NCBI GenBank assembly: GCA_017849435.1
Contig: JAFIGY010000009.1
Span: forward strand, 496,001-560,000
Reading direction: 5' to 3'
Source of the DNA: Chitinophaga niabensis
Lineage (GTDB): Bacteria; Bacteroidota; Bacteroidia; Chitinophagales; Chitinophagaceae
Length of the DNA: 64,000 bases
Below, piece after piece: positions 43,057 to 51,903 of this stretch. Under the pieces are notes generated by a model, which made no database searches, was not told where the DNA came from, and worked only from the letters and a program-made list of their open reading frames with translations. The position numbers and the translations under genes are program-made. Position 1 is the first letter of the stretch. Each line of letters starts with the position of its first letter.

Positions 43057-45345
43057 ATGAAGCAGCTACTCTTTGCCGGATGGTCCTTAGTGGCCCTGGC
43101 GTGCCCCGCATTTACCCAGGCGCAGGATATCCGGGACACCGCCCGTTTACAGCAAACGCTGAAGATGGATATCGCACCCGGACAAACGAAACTCGTATTA
43201 CCGCAACCTTTCGAAGGCTATCGGATATTGTTGAAGGGAACAGACAGGCACCCGGTGATAGATACCAATGGCCTGATCACACGCCCTTTGAATGATGCAG
43301 TGGTACAATTATACCTTGTACTGCAAAAGCAGGCGGATGGCTCGGTACAGGAGTTGCCGAACATCGCGGTGACAGTGCCGGGGAAACCGGAGCGCAAAGG
43401 CAATCCCAAACCCTTCGTGATCCCTTCCCTCCGGGAATGGAACGGTGGTGAAGGAACATGGGTGCTCACGAAGAAGAGCCGCATCGTGATAGACCCCTCA
43501 TCCCCCCAAGCCCTCCTCAAAGCAGCAGTCATCCTTCAGAAAGATATCAATACCCTCGGCACCAAACCCGCTATCGTCACCGGTAAACCCTCGGCCGGAG
43601 ACATCTTCCTGACGCTGCATTGCACGGACCCCTCACTGGAAAAGGAAGGATACCTTTTTGATGTGAAAGACCACATCAACATCAGCGCCAATGCCTACGA
43701 AGGTCTTTTTGCCGGTACCCGCACGCTGATGCAGCTGCTGGCGCAGGGAAATATTCCACGGGGCCTTGCGCGCGACTATCCCAAATACGAAGTCCGCGGG
43801 TTTGTGCTGGATGCGGGCAGGAAATATTTCAGTATGGACTTCCTCCGGACTTACGTGCAGTTCATGTCTTACTACAAGATGAACGACTTCCATGTTCACC
43901 TGAACGATAACGCATTCAAGCAATTTTTCGGCGGTAACTGGGACAGTACCTATAGTGCATTCCGGCTGGAAAACGCTACCTATCCGGGTTTGACGGCAAA
44001 AGACGGGTCATACGGCAAAAAAGAGTTTATCGAACTGCAACAGATGGCAAAAGACTATGGCATCCGCATCATTCCCGAGATCGATGTGCCGGCGCATTCA
44101 TTGGCCTTCACCAAAGCGGTACCGCAGATAGGTAGCAGGGATTACGGAAAAGATCATCTTGAATTGCACGATTCCCTTACTTACCGCGTAATAGAAAACG
44201 TATTTAAAGAATATCTGCAAGGCCCGAATCCTGTTTTCATCGGCGATGAAGTACATATCGGTACGGATGAATATGCCAAGAAGGAAGCGGAGCCTTTCCG
44301 CCGCTTTACAGATCATTTTATCCGCTATGTGGAAAGCTATGGTAAGAAAGTCCGCTTCTGGGGCTCACTGACACATGCCAAGGGTACCACGCCCGTGAGG
44401 AATACCGGTGTAACCATCAATGCATGGTATAACGGTTATGCGGACCCGAAAGAGATGATCAGCGAGGGATATGATATTATCTCCACGCCGGACGGCTGGT
44501 TGTACATCGTTCCTGCAGCCGGTTACTATTACGATTACCTCAACACAAAAATGTTGTATGGCAAATGGGAACCCAACCGCGTAGGCAACCAGGTGTTCGC
44601 TTTTGGCCATCCGAAGATCCGTGGCGGTTCCTTTGCGGTGTGGAATGATCATTATGGGAACGGCATCACAGCCTATGATGTGCATCATCGCGTATTTCCG
44701 GCTATGCAAACACTGGCGGAGAAAATGTGGGCCGGTACAGACGGGAATGTGCCTTACGACTCTTTCATGGTGAAAGGCACAAAACTGCTCACCGCACCCG
44801 GCATCCTGATGGGCGTGCTGCCGCATGATCTGCGATATCCTTTCCTGACCGCGGACGGGATCGTATCTAAACAAAACGTGACACTGAAAGATAAGGCGCT
44901 CAACCTGCAGGGCGCTTCCAGCTACGTGACGCTGCCATACGAAGAAGTAGGCTACAACTATACAGTGGAATTCGATATCAAACCTGCCGGCCAACAAAAA
45001 CCGGGCGCTGTGCTGTTCTCTTCAGAACATGCTACCGTAAAGGTGATACAGGAAGGAACGGATAAGCTGGGTTTCTCTCGCGAGGGATATAATTATAATT
45101 TTAATTACAGCGTTCCGCCGGATGTGTGGACCCATATCAGGATCTCCGGTGATAAGAAAGGAACAACGCTGTATGTGAATGGCACCCTGCAGGATGACCT
45201 GAGAGGACATTTCCACACTTTCCCTAATCCGAAAGACAAGATGGCAAAAGTGGAAACGCTGTTGTTCCCCTTACGCTACGTAGGCAGCAAAACCAATGCT
45301 TTCAAAGGCGCCATCCGGAACCTGCAGGTGAAAATAGATCAGTAA
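43057..45345 (+). CDS. GH20 family hexosaminidase with a C-terminal LamG-like domain
   Basis: Second GH20 enzyme, 762 residues. A signal peptide (MKQLLFAGWSLVALACPAFT) precedes a beta domain, a GH20b-like domain (about 140-240) and the TIM barrel (about 245-580). The catalytic pair is Asp404-Glu405 in IGTDEYAKK; HVHLNDNAFKQFFGG is the strand-2 block. A concanavalin-like module spans about 600-762 (AVLFSSEHATVKV ... LYVNGTLQDDL). The domain order differs from the chitobiase at 33531 and resembles GH20 enzymes acting on host-type or N-glycan sugars; the linkage specificity is not visible. Its stop codon overlaps the convergent response-regulator gene by 7 bases. Confidence 0.9.
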   Translation: MKQLLFAGWSLVALACPAFTQAQDIRDTARLQQTLKMDIAPGQTKLVLPQPFEGYRILLKGTDRHPVIDTNGLITRPLNDAVVQLYLVLQKQADGSVQELPNIAVTVPGKPERKGNPKPFVIPSLREWNGGEGTWVLTKKSRIVIDPSSPQALLKAAVILQKDINTLGTKPAIVTGKPSAGDIFLTLHCTDPSLEKEGYLFDVKDHINISANAYEGLFAGTRTLMQLLAQGNIPRGLARDYPKYEVRGFVLDAGRKYFSMDFLRTYVQFMSYYKMNDFHVHLNDNAFKQFFGGNWDSTYSAFRLENATYPGLTAKDGSYGKKEFIELQQMAKDYGIRIIPEIDVPAHSLAFTKAVPQIGSRDYGKDHLELHDSLTYRVIENVFKEYLQGPNPVFIGDEVHIGTDEYAKKEAEPFRRFTDHFIRYVESYGKKVRFWGSLTHAKGTTPVRNTGVTINAWYNGYADPKEMISEGYDIISTPDGWLYIVPAAGYYYDYLNTKMLYGKWEPNRVGNQVFAFGHPKIRGGSFAVWNDHYGNGITAYDVHHRVFPAMQTLAEKMWAGTDGNVPYDSFMVKGTKLLTAPGILMGVLPHDLRYPFLTADGIVSKQNVTLKDKALNLQGASSYVTLPYEEVGYNYTVEFDIKPAGQQKPGAVLFSSEHATVKVIQEGTDKLGFSREGYNYNFNYSVPPDVWTHIRISGDKKGTTLYVNGTLQDDLRGHFHTFPNPKDKMAKVETLLFPLRYVGSKTNAFKGAIRNLQVKIDQ

Positions 45346-46403
45346 AGCAGTTTGCGCAGAAGGTCCGGCTGCACGATGCGGATCCGTGTGCCTTGCATTT
45401 CTATCAGTTTTTCCGATTTGAAATCGCTGAGGGTGCGGATGAGGGATTCGGTGGCTGTACCTACGAACCGGGCGATGTCATCTCTCGATAATTCGATGAG
45501 CGCATCCGGCTGCTGCTCGAGGTGGAGTTTGTCGTGAATGGCCAGCAGTCCGTTGGCTACGCGCTTGCGGAGGGAATCGTAGGCCAGTTGCAGGAGGCGG
45601 TCTTCTTTCTCTTTTACTTCCATCGCAATGCGTTTGATGAAGGCGCGGGCGATGCTGATATCGTTCAGTAATTGTTCGAGGAATATTTCTTTCGGGATCT
45701 GTACAAGCTCCGTTTGGTCGAGGGCCTCGGCATTTTCTTCATAAGGCTTGTCTTCCAGCAGCGGAACGTAACCGAAGTAATCACCCTGACTGAAAAGATT
45801 GGTGATGTATTCCTTCCCGTCGTCATTCAGCCGGTATGCTTTGATCTTACCGCTTTTCACGTAATAGAGGAACTGCGGATGCTTGCCTTCGCGATATACC
45901 GGTTGTTTCTTGGTAAAGTTGACCACATCGTACGCATCCACGTCCAGATGCAGCAGTCCGGATGCCTGCCAGTCCTGCAGCAGTGATCCGATGGACTGTG
46001 TATGTGCCGCCGCGAATTTTTCCTGCAGGAATTGCTGTTTCTTCAACCGGGTTTCCACGGCGGTCAGCAGTTCCACATCTTCGAATGGTTTGGTGATATA
46101 ATCGTCGGCCCCCATTTCCATCCCTTTCCGGAAATCGCTTCTGTCGGTTTTAGCCGTGAGGAAGATGAACGGGATATGTTCCGTTTCCGGATGTTTGCGC
46201 AGCATGTGAAGCACGCCATACCCGTCCAGGTCCGGCATCATGATATCGCACACGATCAGGTCCGGCATATGTTCTTTGGCCAGTTCTATGGCCTGCTTGC
46301 CGTTCTCCGCTTCCAGCGCGCGGTACCCGGCCAGGGTGAGCATTTCCGCAACATTTTCCCGGATGCCGGGATGATCGTCTACTACCAGGATGGTGGCCAT
46401 CAT
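45339..46403 (-). CDS. Response regulator with a Crp-like output (REC, cNMP-binding, HTH)
   Basis: A 354-residue fusion. The receiver domain (about 1-125) has acidic pocket VVDDHPG, phospho-acceptor Asp53 (VCDIMMPDLDG), Thr in FLTAK and Lys in YITKPFE. A Crp-like beta-roll follows (about 150-265: YVKSGKIKAYRLNDDGKEY) and then a winged HTH (about 280-350: LSRDDIARFVGTATESLIRTL). It presumably binds DNA when phosphorylated by the kinase encoded just upstream; their genes overlap by 4 bases. The combination of a receiver with a Crp/Fnr module makes it able to integrate a phosphate signal and perhaps a second ligand; no ligand-binding arginine pattern can be judged by eye. Confidence 0.92.
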   Translation of the reverse strand: MMATILVVDDHPGIRENVAEMLTLAGYRALEAENGKQAIELAKEHMPDLIVCDIMMPDLDGYGVLHMLRKHPETEHIPFIFLTAKTDRSDFRKGMEMGADDYITKPFEDVELLTAVETRLKKQQFLQEKFAAAHTQSIGSLLQDWQASGLLHLDVDAYDVVNFTKKQPVYREGKHPQFLYYVKSGKIKAYRLNDDGKEYITNLFSQGDYFGYVPLLEDKPYEENAEALDQTELVQIPKEIFLEQLLNDISIARAFIKRIAMEVKEKEDRLLQLAYDSLRKRVANGLLAIHDKLHLEQQPDALIELSRDDIARFVGTATESLIRTLSDFKSEKLIEMQGTRIRIVQPDLLRKLLY

Positions 46404-47533
46404 TGTTTCAGAAGATTTGGAAAGTTGATGAATATGGTGGTGCCTTTGTTCAATTCGCTTTCAACCCGGATGCTTCCGTGGAGCATATCCACATACCGTT
46501 TTACGATATGCAGTCCGAGCCCGGTGCCCTGTATATTGGTCACGTTCCGGCCGCGGAAGAAACTGCTGAAGAGGTAGCCTTTGTCCTCATCCGGGATCCC
46601 CATCCCCTGGTCCGCTACAATAGCGTGGATGTGTCCGTCCTCTTCCCACAGTTTCCACGTGATGGCGGTACTGACGGGGGAGAATTTGGACGCATTGGTG
46701 AGGAGGTTCACGAAAATATGCTTCAGCAGGCGTTTGTCGGAAACCACCCGCAGGTCGGTCTGTACCTCCGGATGCAATGCCTGCCCGGTTTTCAGGAGGC
46801 CCTGCACTTCTTCGAGGGTTTCCGTGGCAAAGTTGTTCAGGGATATCTTTTCCGGGTGTACGTGTATTTTGCCTTCCTCGATGCGGCCGAGGGAGAGGAA
46901 GTCTTCCAGCAGTTCATTCAGGTGGATCACGGAATCCCGGATCTTCTGCACATGCTTTTCCCGCCGGGGCTGATCTTCCGTAGCCGGATATTTTCCGATC
47001 AACGCTGCGGAAGAAAGGATCGCGCTGAGCGGCGTACGGAACTCATGAGAGGCCATGGACACAAAGCGGGATTTGATCTCGCTCAGCTCCTTTTCCTTTT
47101 CCAGCGCATCTTTCAGCTCCCCTTGGGAAGCGGCCAGATGAGACAGGGCCAGTTCGAGGTTCGCGGTGCGTTTTTCCACTTCCCGTTCCAGCGCCTGGTT
47201 CAGCTCCTGCATGGTGCGGTAAAGCCGTTTGAGGAACAACACCAGCAGGGTAGAGCTGATCACGAGGATGAGGGAAAAAGAGTGTTCGATGAAAACCTCG
47301 AAAAGGTTCGGGTTCTTATGCGGCAGCGAAGCGATTACGATCACCAGCAGGGTACAGGCGATGCCCATGTAGCGGGTGGCCGCGTCTTTCTTGATGAAAA
47401 TGGTCAACAGGATGGCCGTGATGAGGCCGCCGTCAAAGAAGTTGTAATCAGGCCGCCACACCAGCAGACATGCTGTTACCAGCATGATGAAGATGGAAAT
47501 GATCAGTGTCTGCCGCTGGCCGAAATGGAACAT
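46400..47533 (-). CDS. Membrane-bound sensor histidine kinase
   Basis: A 377-residue kinase. About four transmembrane helices (residues 10-26, 35-48, 55-71 and 85-103) form the sensor with almost no periplasmic loop. A coiled coil (105-155) leads to the HisKA domain with His163 in SMASHEFRTPLSAI. The HATPase domain has the N box FVNLLTNASKF, G1 DQGMGIPD, F region and G2 GTGLGLHIVKRY. It shares a 4-base overlap with the response regulator gene downstream, so the pair is one signalling unit. With no extracellular domain it may sense a membrane or intracellular cue. Confidence 0.93.
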   Translation of the reverse strand: MFHFGQRQTLIISIFIMLVTACLLVWRPDYNFFDGGLITAILLTIFIKKDAATRYMGIACTLLVIVIASLPHKNPNLFEVFIEHSFSLILVISSTLLVLFLKRLYRTMQELNQALEREVEKRTANLELALSHLAASQGELKDALEKEKELSEIKSRFVSMASHEFRTPLSAILSSAALIGKYPATEDQPRREKHVQKIRDSVIHLNELLEDFLSLGRIEEGKIHVHPEKISLNNFATETLEEVQGLLKTGQALHPEVQTDLRVVSDKRLLKHIFVNLLTNASKFSPVSTAITWKLWEEDGHIHAIVADQGMGIPDEDKGYLFSSFFRGRNVTNIQGTGLGLHIVKRYVDMLHGSIRVESELNKGTTIFINFPNLLKQ

Positions 47534-47603
47534 ATTTCGCTGTTATAAGAAAAGCAAAGCTACGAATTTTCCGGCCGCCCGGGAATGGTAGTGCTTTCCG
47601 TAC

Positions 47604-48839
47604 TCAAAGACCCGCAGCGGCAGTTGTTATATCCGCATAGATCAGCCAGTCGAACAGTTCCGGCAGGCAAACAACCCTGTTCTGGAATTGATCTTTGGGG
47701 GACGCATACACTCCGATGGTTCTGAAATGTCCCTCCAGCGGGAGCTGTTGGGTGGACGTGAGAAAGAGCGGCATATGGGCTGCCTGGAGGAAATATTCGA
47801 TGGTGCCTGGTACAGGCGGTTGCAGCTTGTTATCCGTCCGCATACTGTCGGTTACCTGATCAACGGCCCGGTAGGTTCCTACCCCGGTAGCAAACCCAAT
47901 ATTCGTATATTCCTTTCCGTAGTATTCAGTGAGATGGGCGCCCAATGTTTTGAATGCTTTTCCCACAGAAGGATGAAGACGCCCTACATGTCCATTGTGC
48001 GCCCACAGCATGATCTTCTGGCCCGGGTACAGCCTTTGGATGCGTTCCACATTCAATGCCATCATAGAGTCCCTTGTATTGATCATGCCCAGCCAGTCTT
48101 TATTGGAAAATTGCCGCAGCCCTGCCCGGATATTGGAGAAATACCAGCATGTTTCCTCCCATGCTGCAGCGGGTACCTGTGCGGGTTTTGGGGGTAATAC
48201 GGCGGCAAGACTGTCTGCCAGCATCAGTGCCAGCTGCATGGCGGTGTGGATGGAATCCGAGCCCTCTCCGTCATAGGCCGTGAGCGTGTTGAAGACATTG
48301 GTCTTGTATTTTTCCTCAAAGGCCCTCAAAGCCCTTACATAACTGTCTATCTGCTGGTTGTCAAACCCGGCGAAGATAAGTTTGCGTGCATGTTTTTCGT
48401 TGTATTGCCGCATCCATTCTATCAGGTCCACCAGCTCCTGCACCTGCCATACGCCATGAAATTCGTCTTTGATGATCTGCTTTGGGTCACCTTTGCCGCT
48501 GAGTACGTATTGGTTGATCAGTTCGGCGCCATAGATCCCGTCTTCGATCGCGAAAATGGTATATCCCATTTCCGCTGCAAGGAATTCGAAGAGGCGATGT
48601 TTCATGGTGAAAAATTCATGGGTGCCGTGGGTGCCTTCTCCTACGCCCACGATGCTGGTGGAAAGAAGACCGGTTTTCAACGCCCCGAGGTCGCGGAAAC
48701 CATTGCCGGCGGTAGTGGCGCTGAGCGGAATGGCTTCCTGCTGTACCAGTCCCGCCATGAGGCGGGTGACGTACTGGGCGTTGGCGCTGGAGACAAGCAG
48801 GCATAGCAGTGCCATTAACGAGAGGAATGTTCGTTTCAT
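47604..48839 (-). CDS. Secreted erythromycin-esterase-family protein
   Basis: A 411-residue member of the Ere/SuccinoglycanBP-like family. It has a signal peptide (MKRTFLSLMALLCLLVSSANAQ), unlike the cytoplasmic EreA/EreB resistance enzymes. The active-site motif VGVGEGTHGTHEFF provides Glu68, His71 and His74, matching the conserved Glu/His pair of Ere. IFAIEDGIYGAELIN, FAGFDNQQIDSY and MLWAHNGHVGRLHPSVGKA are the other conserved blocks. Family members hydrolyse macrolide lactones, but many homologues have other or unknown substrates, so resistance should not be assumed. It lies downstream of the LytR-like regulator gene, with a gap of about 23 bases, on the same strand. Confidence 0.88.
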   Translation of the reverse strand: MKRTFLSLMALLCLLVSSANAQYVTRLMAGLVQQEAIPLSATTAGNGFRDLGALKTGLLSTSIVGVGEGTHGTHEFFTMKHRLFEFLAAEMGYTIFAIEDGIYGAELINQYVLSGKGDPKQIIKDEFHGVWQVQELVDLIEWMRQYNEKHARKLIFAGFDNQQIDSYVRALRAFEEKYKTNVFNTLTAYDGEGSDSIHTAMQLALMLADSLAAVLPPKPAQVPAAAWEETCWYFSNIRAGLRQFSNKDWLGMINTRDSMMALNVERIQRLYPGQKIMLWAHNGHVGRLHPSVGKAFKTLGAHLTEYYGKEYTNIGFATGVGTYRAVDQVTDSMRTDNKLQPPVPGTIEYFLQAAHMPLFLTSTQQLPLEGHFRTIGVYASPKDQFQNRVVCLPELFDWLIYADITTAAAGL

Positions 48840-48862
48840 GATGAAGATATTTAGCGGGGAGA

Positions 48863-49585
48863 TCAGATGCCGTGCTGCTCGCGGAAGAGGATGGACTGCC
48901 GCCTGGACAATGGTATTTTTGCCCCGTCGGTCAGCTCCAGCTGCAGCAGGTGTTGATTCAGCGTGCTGATATTTTTGATGTGTTCAAGATTGATGATATG
49001 TTTACGGCTGGCCCGGAAGAAATATTGCGGGTCCAGGCGTGGTTCCAGGGATTGCAGGCTTCTGGACAGCAGTGGGGAATGCCTGCCGAAGCAGATGCGC
49101 ACATAATTGCCGGCGGATTCCAGCAGCCGTACTTCCGATAAGGGAACAAACCAGCAGCGCTCTCCGTCCTTTACAAATATTTTCTCATGTAGTCCCAGGT
49201 ATGACTGGGATGTTTGCGAAACGGGCGCCGCCTGCAGTTTCATTTGCAGCCTTTCAAGACTTTCTTCCAGCCGTTTTTCCGTTACCGGTTTCAGCAGGTA
49301 GTCCAGCGCATTCACTTCAAAAGCACGGATGGCATAAGCGTCATAGGCGGTCGTGAAGATCACTTCCGGTACGGCGTCCAGTTGTTCCAATAGCGCAAAA
49401 CCATTGGCCTCCGGCATTTCTATATCAAGAAATATCACCTGCGGTTGTAATTCCTGTATCAGCTGCAGGCCCTCCTGCACATTGGCTGCCTCGCCTGCGA
49501 TGTGAACGGAAGGGAACTTTCCCAGCACAGACCGGAGGTCGTTCCGGGCCAGTCGCTCATCGTCTATGATCACTGCTGTTATCAT
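48863..49585 (-). CDS. LytTR-type response regulator
   Basis: A 240-residue DNA-binding regulator. The receiver (1-120) has pocket IIDDERLAR, Asp54 (FLDIEMPEANG), a TTAYDAYAIRAF segment and Lys in LLKPVTEKR. A LytTR domain follows (about 140-240): LLESAGNYVRICFG, then FFRASRKHIINLEHI, typical of the recognition strands. LytTR proteins bind direct repeats upstream of targets. Its start overlaps the stop of the LytS-like kinase by 4 bases. Confidence 0.93.
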   Translation of the reverse strand: MITAVIIDDERLARNDLRSVLGKFPSVHIAGEAANVQEGLQLIQELQPQVIFLDIEMPEANGFALLEQLDAVPEVIFTTAYDAYAIRAFEVNALDYLLKPVTEKRLEESLERLQMKLQAAPVSQTSQSYLGLHEKIFVKDGERCWFVPLSEVRLLESAGNYVRICFGRHSPLLSRSLQSLEPRLDPQYFFRASRKHIINLEHIKNISTLNQHLLQLELTDGAKIPLSRRQSILFREQHGI

Positions 49586-50652
49586 GCTTTGGGTAATTTT
49601 ACGGTAGCGTGTACGGTTTGCGGATCGGCATTTCGGATGGAAAAGGATGCTTCGTTACCGTACAAAAGTGATAATCGTTTAATCGTTCCCGTTATACCAA
49701 AACCATTTTGCAGGTTTTCGGTGGTGATCTGCCCGCTGTTTTCTACACGGATGAAACAATGCCCATGCTCATAACCGGCCCTGATACGGATATTCCCGCC
49801 GCTTGTTTTTTTCGATATACCATGTTTGATGGCGTTCTCCACAAGTGTTTGCAGCAGCATGGGTGGCATGGGTTGCGGGTAGATGGCGGGATCGATATCG
49901 TATTGTACCTGCAATCGCTCTTCAAACCTGATCTTTTCAATAGCCAGATAATGTTGTACCACTTCCAGTTCGCGCTCGAAAGATATCTGTTGTTGATGTT
50001 CCGCCAGTATGGCGCTTCTCAGTACGTCCGCGAGTTCACCTACTGCCTGTTGCGCCCGTTGGGGATTTTCTCCGATAAGGCTGCGGATGCTGCTGAGCGC
50101 GTTGAAAAGGAAATGAGGGTTCAGCTTCGTTTTCAGATTTTCCAGTTCGGCCTGCCGCAGGCGGTTCTCGGATTCAAGCTCCATGCGCTTGAACCGCCCC
50201 TGCAGGATCATAAAATAGATGATCAGCCATCCCCATATCACAAGATGCCAGAGGAACCAGGTGGCGAGGAAGAAAAGAGTGAGCACAGTGTCAGGGCCCA
50301 GTTTCTTATCAGCCGCTTTGGTAACGGAAGCATAAAAAGTTGCCCATCCACCGGAATCGAACACGGCAATGACAGTATAAGTGATCGTTATCAGCAGGGA
50401 AGTGACGAGCACACTTGCCCAGAGTTTCAGAAAGGCCGCTCCGAAACGATAGCGGATGAGCTGTTGCCTGCGCATGTATAAGTGCAGGAAATGGGTGAAC
50501 ACGATTCCTATGACGGCCTGCCGGTAATAATCCCAGTCCTGGAACACATCCGTTCTGAAGGCGAAGCCATCCATGCGGATATTATTCCAGAGATAGGTGA
50601 AGAAGAACCAGCCCAACACCTGGCATAGCCAATACCGGTAACGAACTTTCAT
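49582..50652 (-). CDS. LytS/YehU-type sensor histidine kinase
   Basis: A 356-residue kinase of the His_kinase (PF06580) class. About four transmembrane helices occupy residues 8-24, 45-60, 75-97 and 125-150. The phospho-acceptor His180 is in LKTKLNPHFLFNALSSIRSL, followed by a HATPase with NAIKHGISKKTSGGNI and ENLQNGFGITGTIKRL. It pairs with the LytTR regulator gene downstream (4-base overlap) and possibly with the Ere-like gene after it. These two-component systems in Bacteroidota often respond to membrane-associated cues; the signal is unknown. Confidence 0.93.
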   Translation of the reverse strand: MKVRYRYWLCQVLGWFFFTYLWNNIRMDGFAFRTDVFQDWDYYRQAVIGIVFTHFLHLYMRRQQLIRYRFGAAFLKLWASVLVTSLLITITYTVIAVFDSGGWATFYASVTKAADKKLGPDTVLTLFFLATWFLWHLVIWGWLIIYFMILQGRFKRMELESENRLRQAELENLKTKLNPHFLFNALSSIRSLIGENPQRAQQAVGELADVLRSAILAEHQQQISFERELEVVQHYLAIEKIRFEERLQVQYDIDPAIYPQPMPPMLLQTLVENAIKHGISKKTSGGNIRIRAGYEHGHCFIRVENSGQITTENLQNGFGITGTIKRLSLLYGNEASFSIRNADPQTVHATVKLPKA

Positions 50653-50831
50653 GCGGCAAATCTAGGGCTTGCCCGTCAATGCCCGCACATGATTCTTGTC
50701 GAATGGAATTTTTCGGGATCGGATGGAAAATTTCGTTATTGAATGGATTCCACGGTTCTTTTTCACGGCGAAAACGATGATAATATCGTGTGATAGTGCT
50801 AAATTACGATCTCGCTTTAAACCCCTTCATT

Positions 50832-51428
50832 ATGCAGCTGATCAACCGGTACCGGTGGGTGTTCGGATATCTTTGTACGATCGTTTGTTGCAGCGCCTGC
50901 TCCATGCTTCCCGAAAGAACGGCAATAGCCGATCATGATCTGCTCGCGGATTACAGATTCTATCCGCCCTGCGGCCATCCTTGCATAAGCGGCGATCTGT
51001 CTGGTAAAACGACCGGGTATTATTTCGTGTATGTGTTGCAGGATAGTTTGACAGTGAGGGATTGTGTCAGTACGGTGACGGAAGCACCCCGACCGGATTC
51101 TTTCCCGATGCGCTTTGGCCGGGACTTCCTGCTGGCGATGGAAGTACGGGAGGCGAAAAGGGAGTGGTTCTTTGAATTGCAGAATATGGAGGTGGTGGAC
51201 AGTATGTTGCATATCCATCTGCGGGCGCATCATCGTTCGGATACCATGGTGGCCATGCCCCGTTATGCACTATCTGATAATTATGTATGGCGGGTGAACG
51301 GGCATAATACCAAGCTGATCAAGATATTCATCAGCAATGCCAATTACGCTTATGTGCCAGGGCCGCGCTGGAGTGGGATGCCGGTGAACTGGCGGCATGC
51401 GCACTGGAAAGAAACGCCGGCGAACTAA
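50832..51428 (+). CDS. Lipoprotein of unknown function
   Basis: A 198-residue lipoprotein; the signal (INRYRWVFGYLCTIVCCSAC) ends in a lipobox. The mature part, with the motif YALSDNYVWRVNGHNTKLI and a Trp-rich end (WSGMPVNWRHAHWKE), matches no family I know. ATG at 50832 is used because it opens the signal; the frame is open to 50790. It is a lone gene, divergent from the LytS-like kinase gene and followed by the repeat-rich non-coding stretch. Confidence 0.65.
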   Translation: MQLINRYRWVFGYLCTIVCCSACSMLPERTAIADHDLLADYRFYPPCGHPCISGDLSGKTTGYYFVYVLQDSLTVRDCVSTVTEAPRPDSFPMRFGRDFLLAMEVREAKREWFFELQNMEVVDSMLHIHLRAHHRSDTMVAMPRYALSDNYVWRVNGHNTKLIKIFISNANYAYVPGPRWSGMPVNWRHAHWKETPAN

Positions 51429-51432
51429 AAAA

Positions 51433-51651
51433 GTGCAGGTGACTGAAAAGAGACCCGCAGTACGTATTCGCATCATAGATTGATCATCTAATCTAAACCG
51501 CGTTATGAAAAAGCTTCTTGTTGCTGAGACGGCTTTTACAAACAGACACGGCGGGACGATCAATTGTTACGAATTGGTTAATAAGGTGTCAGTCATGATC
51601 AGAAGAGAATGCAGGTCTTACGGAAATGCAGGTAACTGAAGAGAAACCCGC
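51433..51651 (+). repeat. Imperfect 26-bp direct repeat
   Basis: Copy 1 at 51433-51458 and copy 2 at 51626-51651 agree at 22 of 26 positions (core TGCAGGT.ACTGAA.AGA.ACCCGC). Copy 1 lies just after the lipoprotein stop codon; copy 2 covers the stop of the 44-codon frame at 51505. A small local duplication is likely. Confidence 0.6.
51505..51639 (+). CDS. Possible 44-residue small protein
   Basis: An ATG-started frame of 44 codons plus stop in an otherwise empty stretch: MKKLLVAETAFTNRHGG, then a hydrophilic end with two Cys. No ribosome-binding site or promoter is clear and I recognise no family. Its stop lies inside the second copy of the direct repeat. It may be a chance frame, or a small peptide gene. 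Confidence 0.2.
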   Translation: MKKLLVAETAFTNRHGGTINCYELVNKVSVMIRRECRSYGNAGN

Positions 51652-51754
51652 TGGCCTTTTCCGCCCTTGCCGGCAGGAAAAGCATAAAACAATTGGTACT
51701 ACGCTGCTGCGCTTTGGGGGTACCACTTTATGGATGGTAAGTGTGATCCTGAAT

Positions 51755-51849
51755 TCTTTTGCAGTGACATCGACATCTGTCTGATATGGACGGACGCCTT
51801 ATTGTTGCCCATGAAAATTTCGAGCAACAAAATAAGTCACTGCAAAAGA
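51755..51849. repeat. Nested inverted repeat, 14-bp arms (MITE-like or structured RNA)
   Basis: Outer arms TCTTTTGCAGTGAC (51755-51768) and GTCACTGCAAAAGA (51836-51849) are perfect complements 67 bases apart. Inside is a second dyad, TTGTTGC (51802-51808) and GCAACAA (51824-51830). No target-site duplication, T-run or coding frame goes with it. A miniature transposable element, an RNA structure or a large operator are all possible. Confidence 0.6.
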
Positions 51850-51903
51850 CGATGGCGTTAAAAGTTTGTTAACCGATTATTGCAATGGGTTGAATCATGC
51901 AGA

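Noticed and set aside
46403-47548. A 381-codon plus-strand open frame opposite the histidine kinase gene
   Set aside because: It is antisense to a gene with clear HisKA and HATPase motifs, and its product has no signal, domain or sensible composition.
47604-48839. Ere homologue as a macrolide-resistance gene
   Set aside because: It is exported and sits in a chromosomal signalling context with no mobile element; the family includes many non-resistance proteins.
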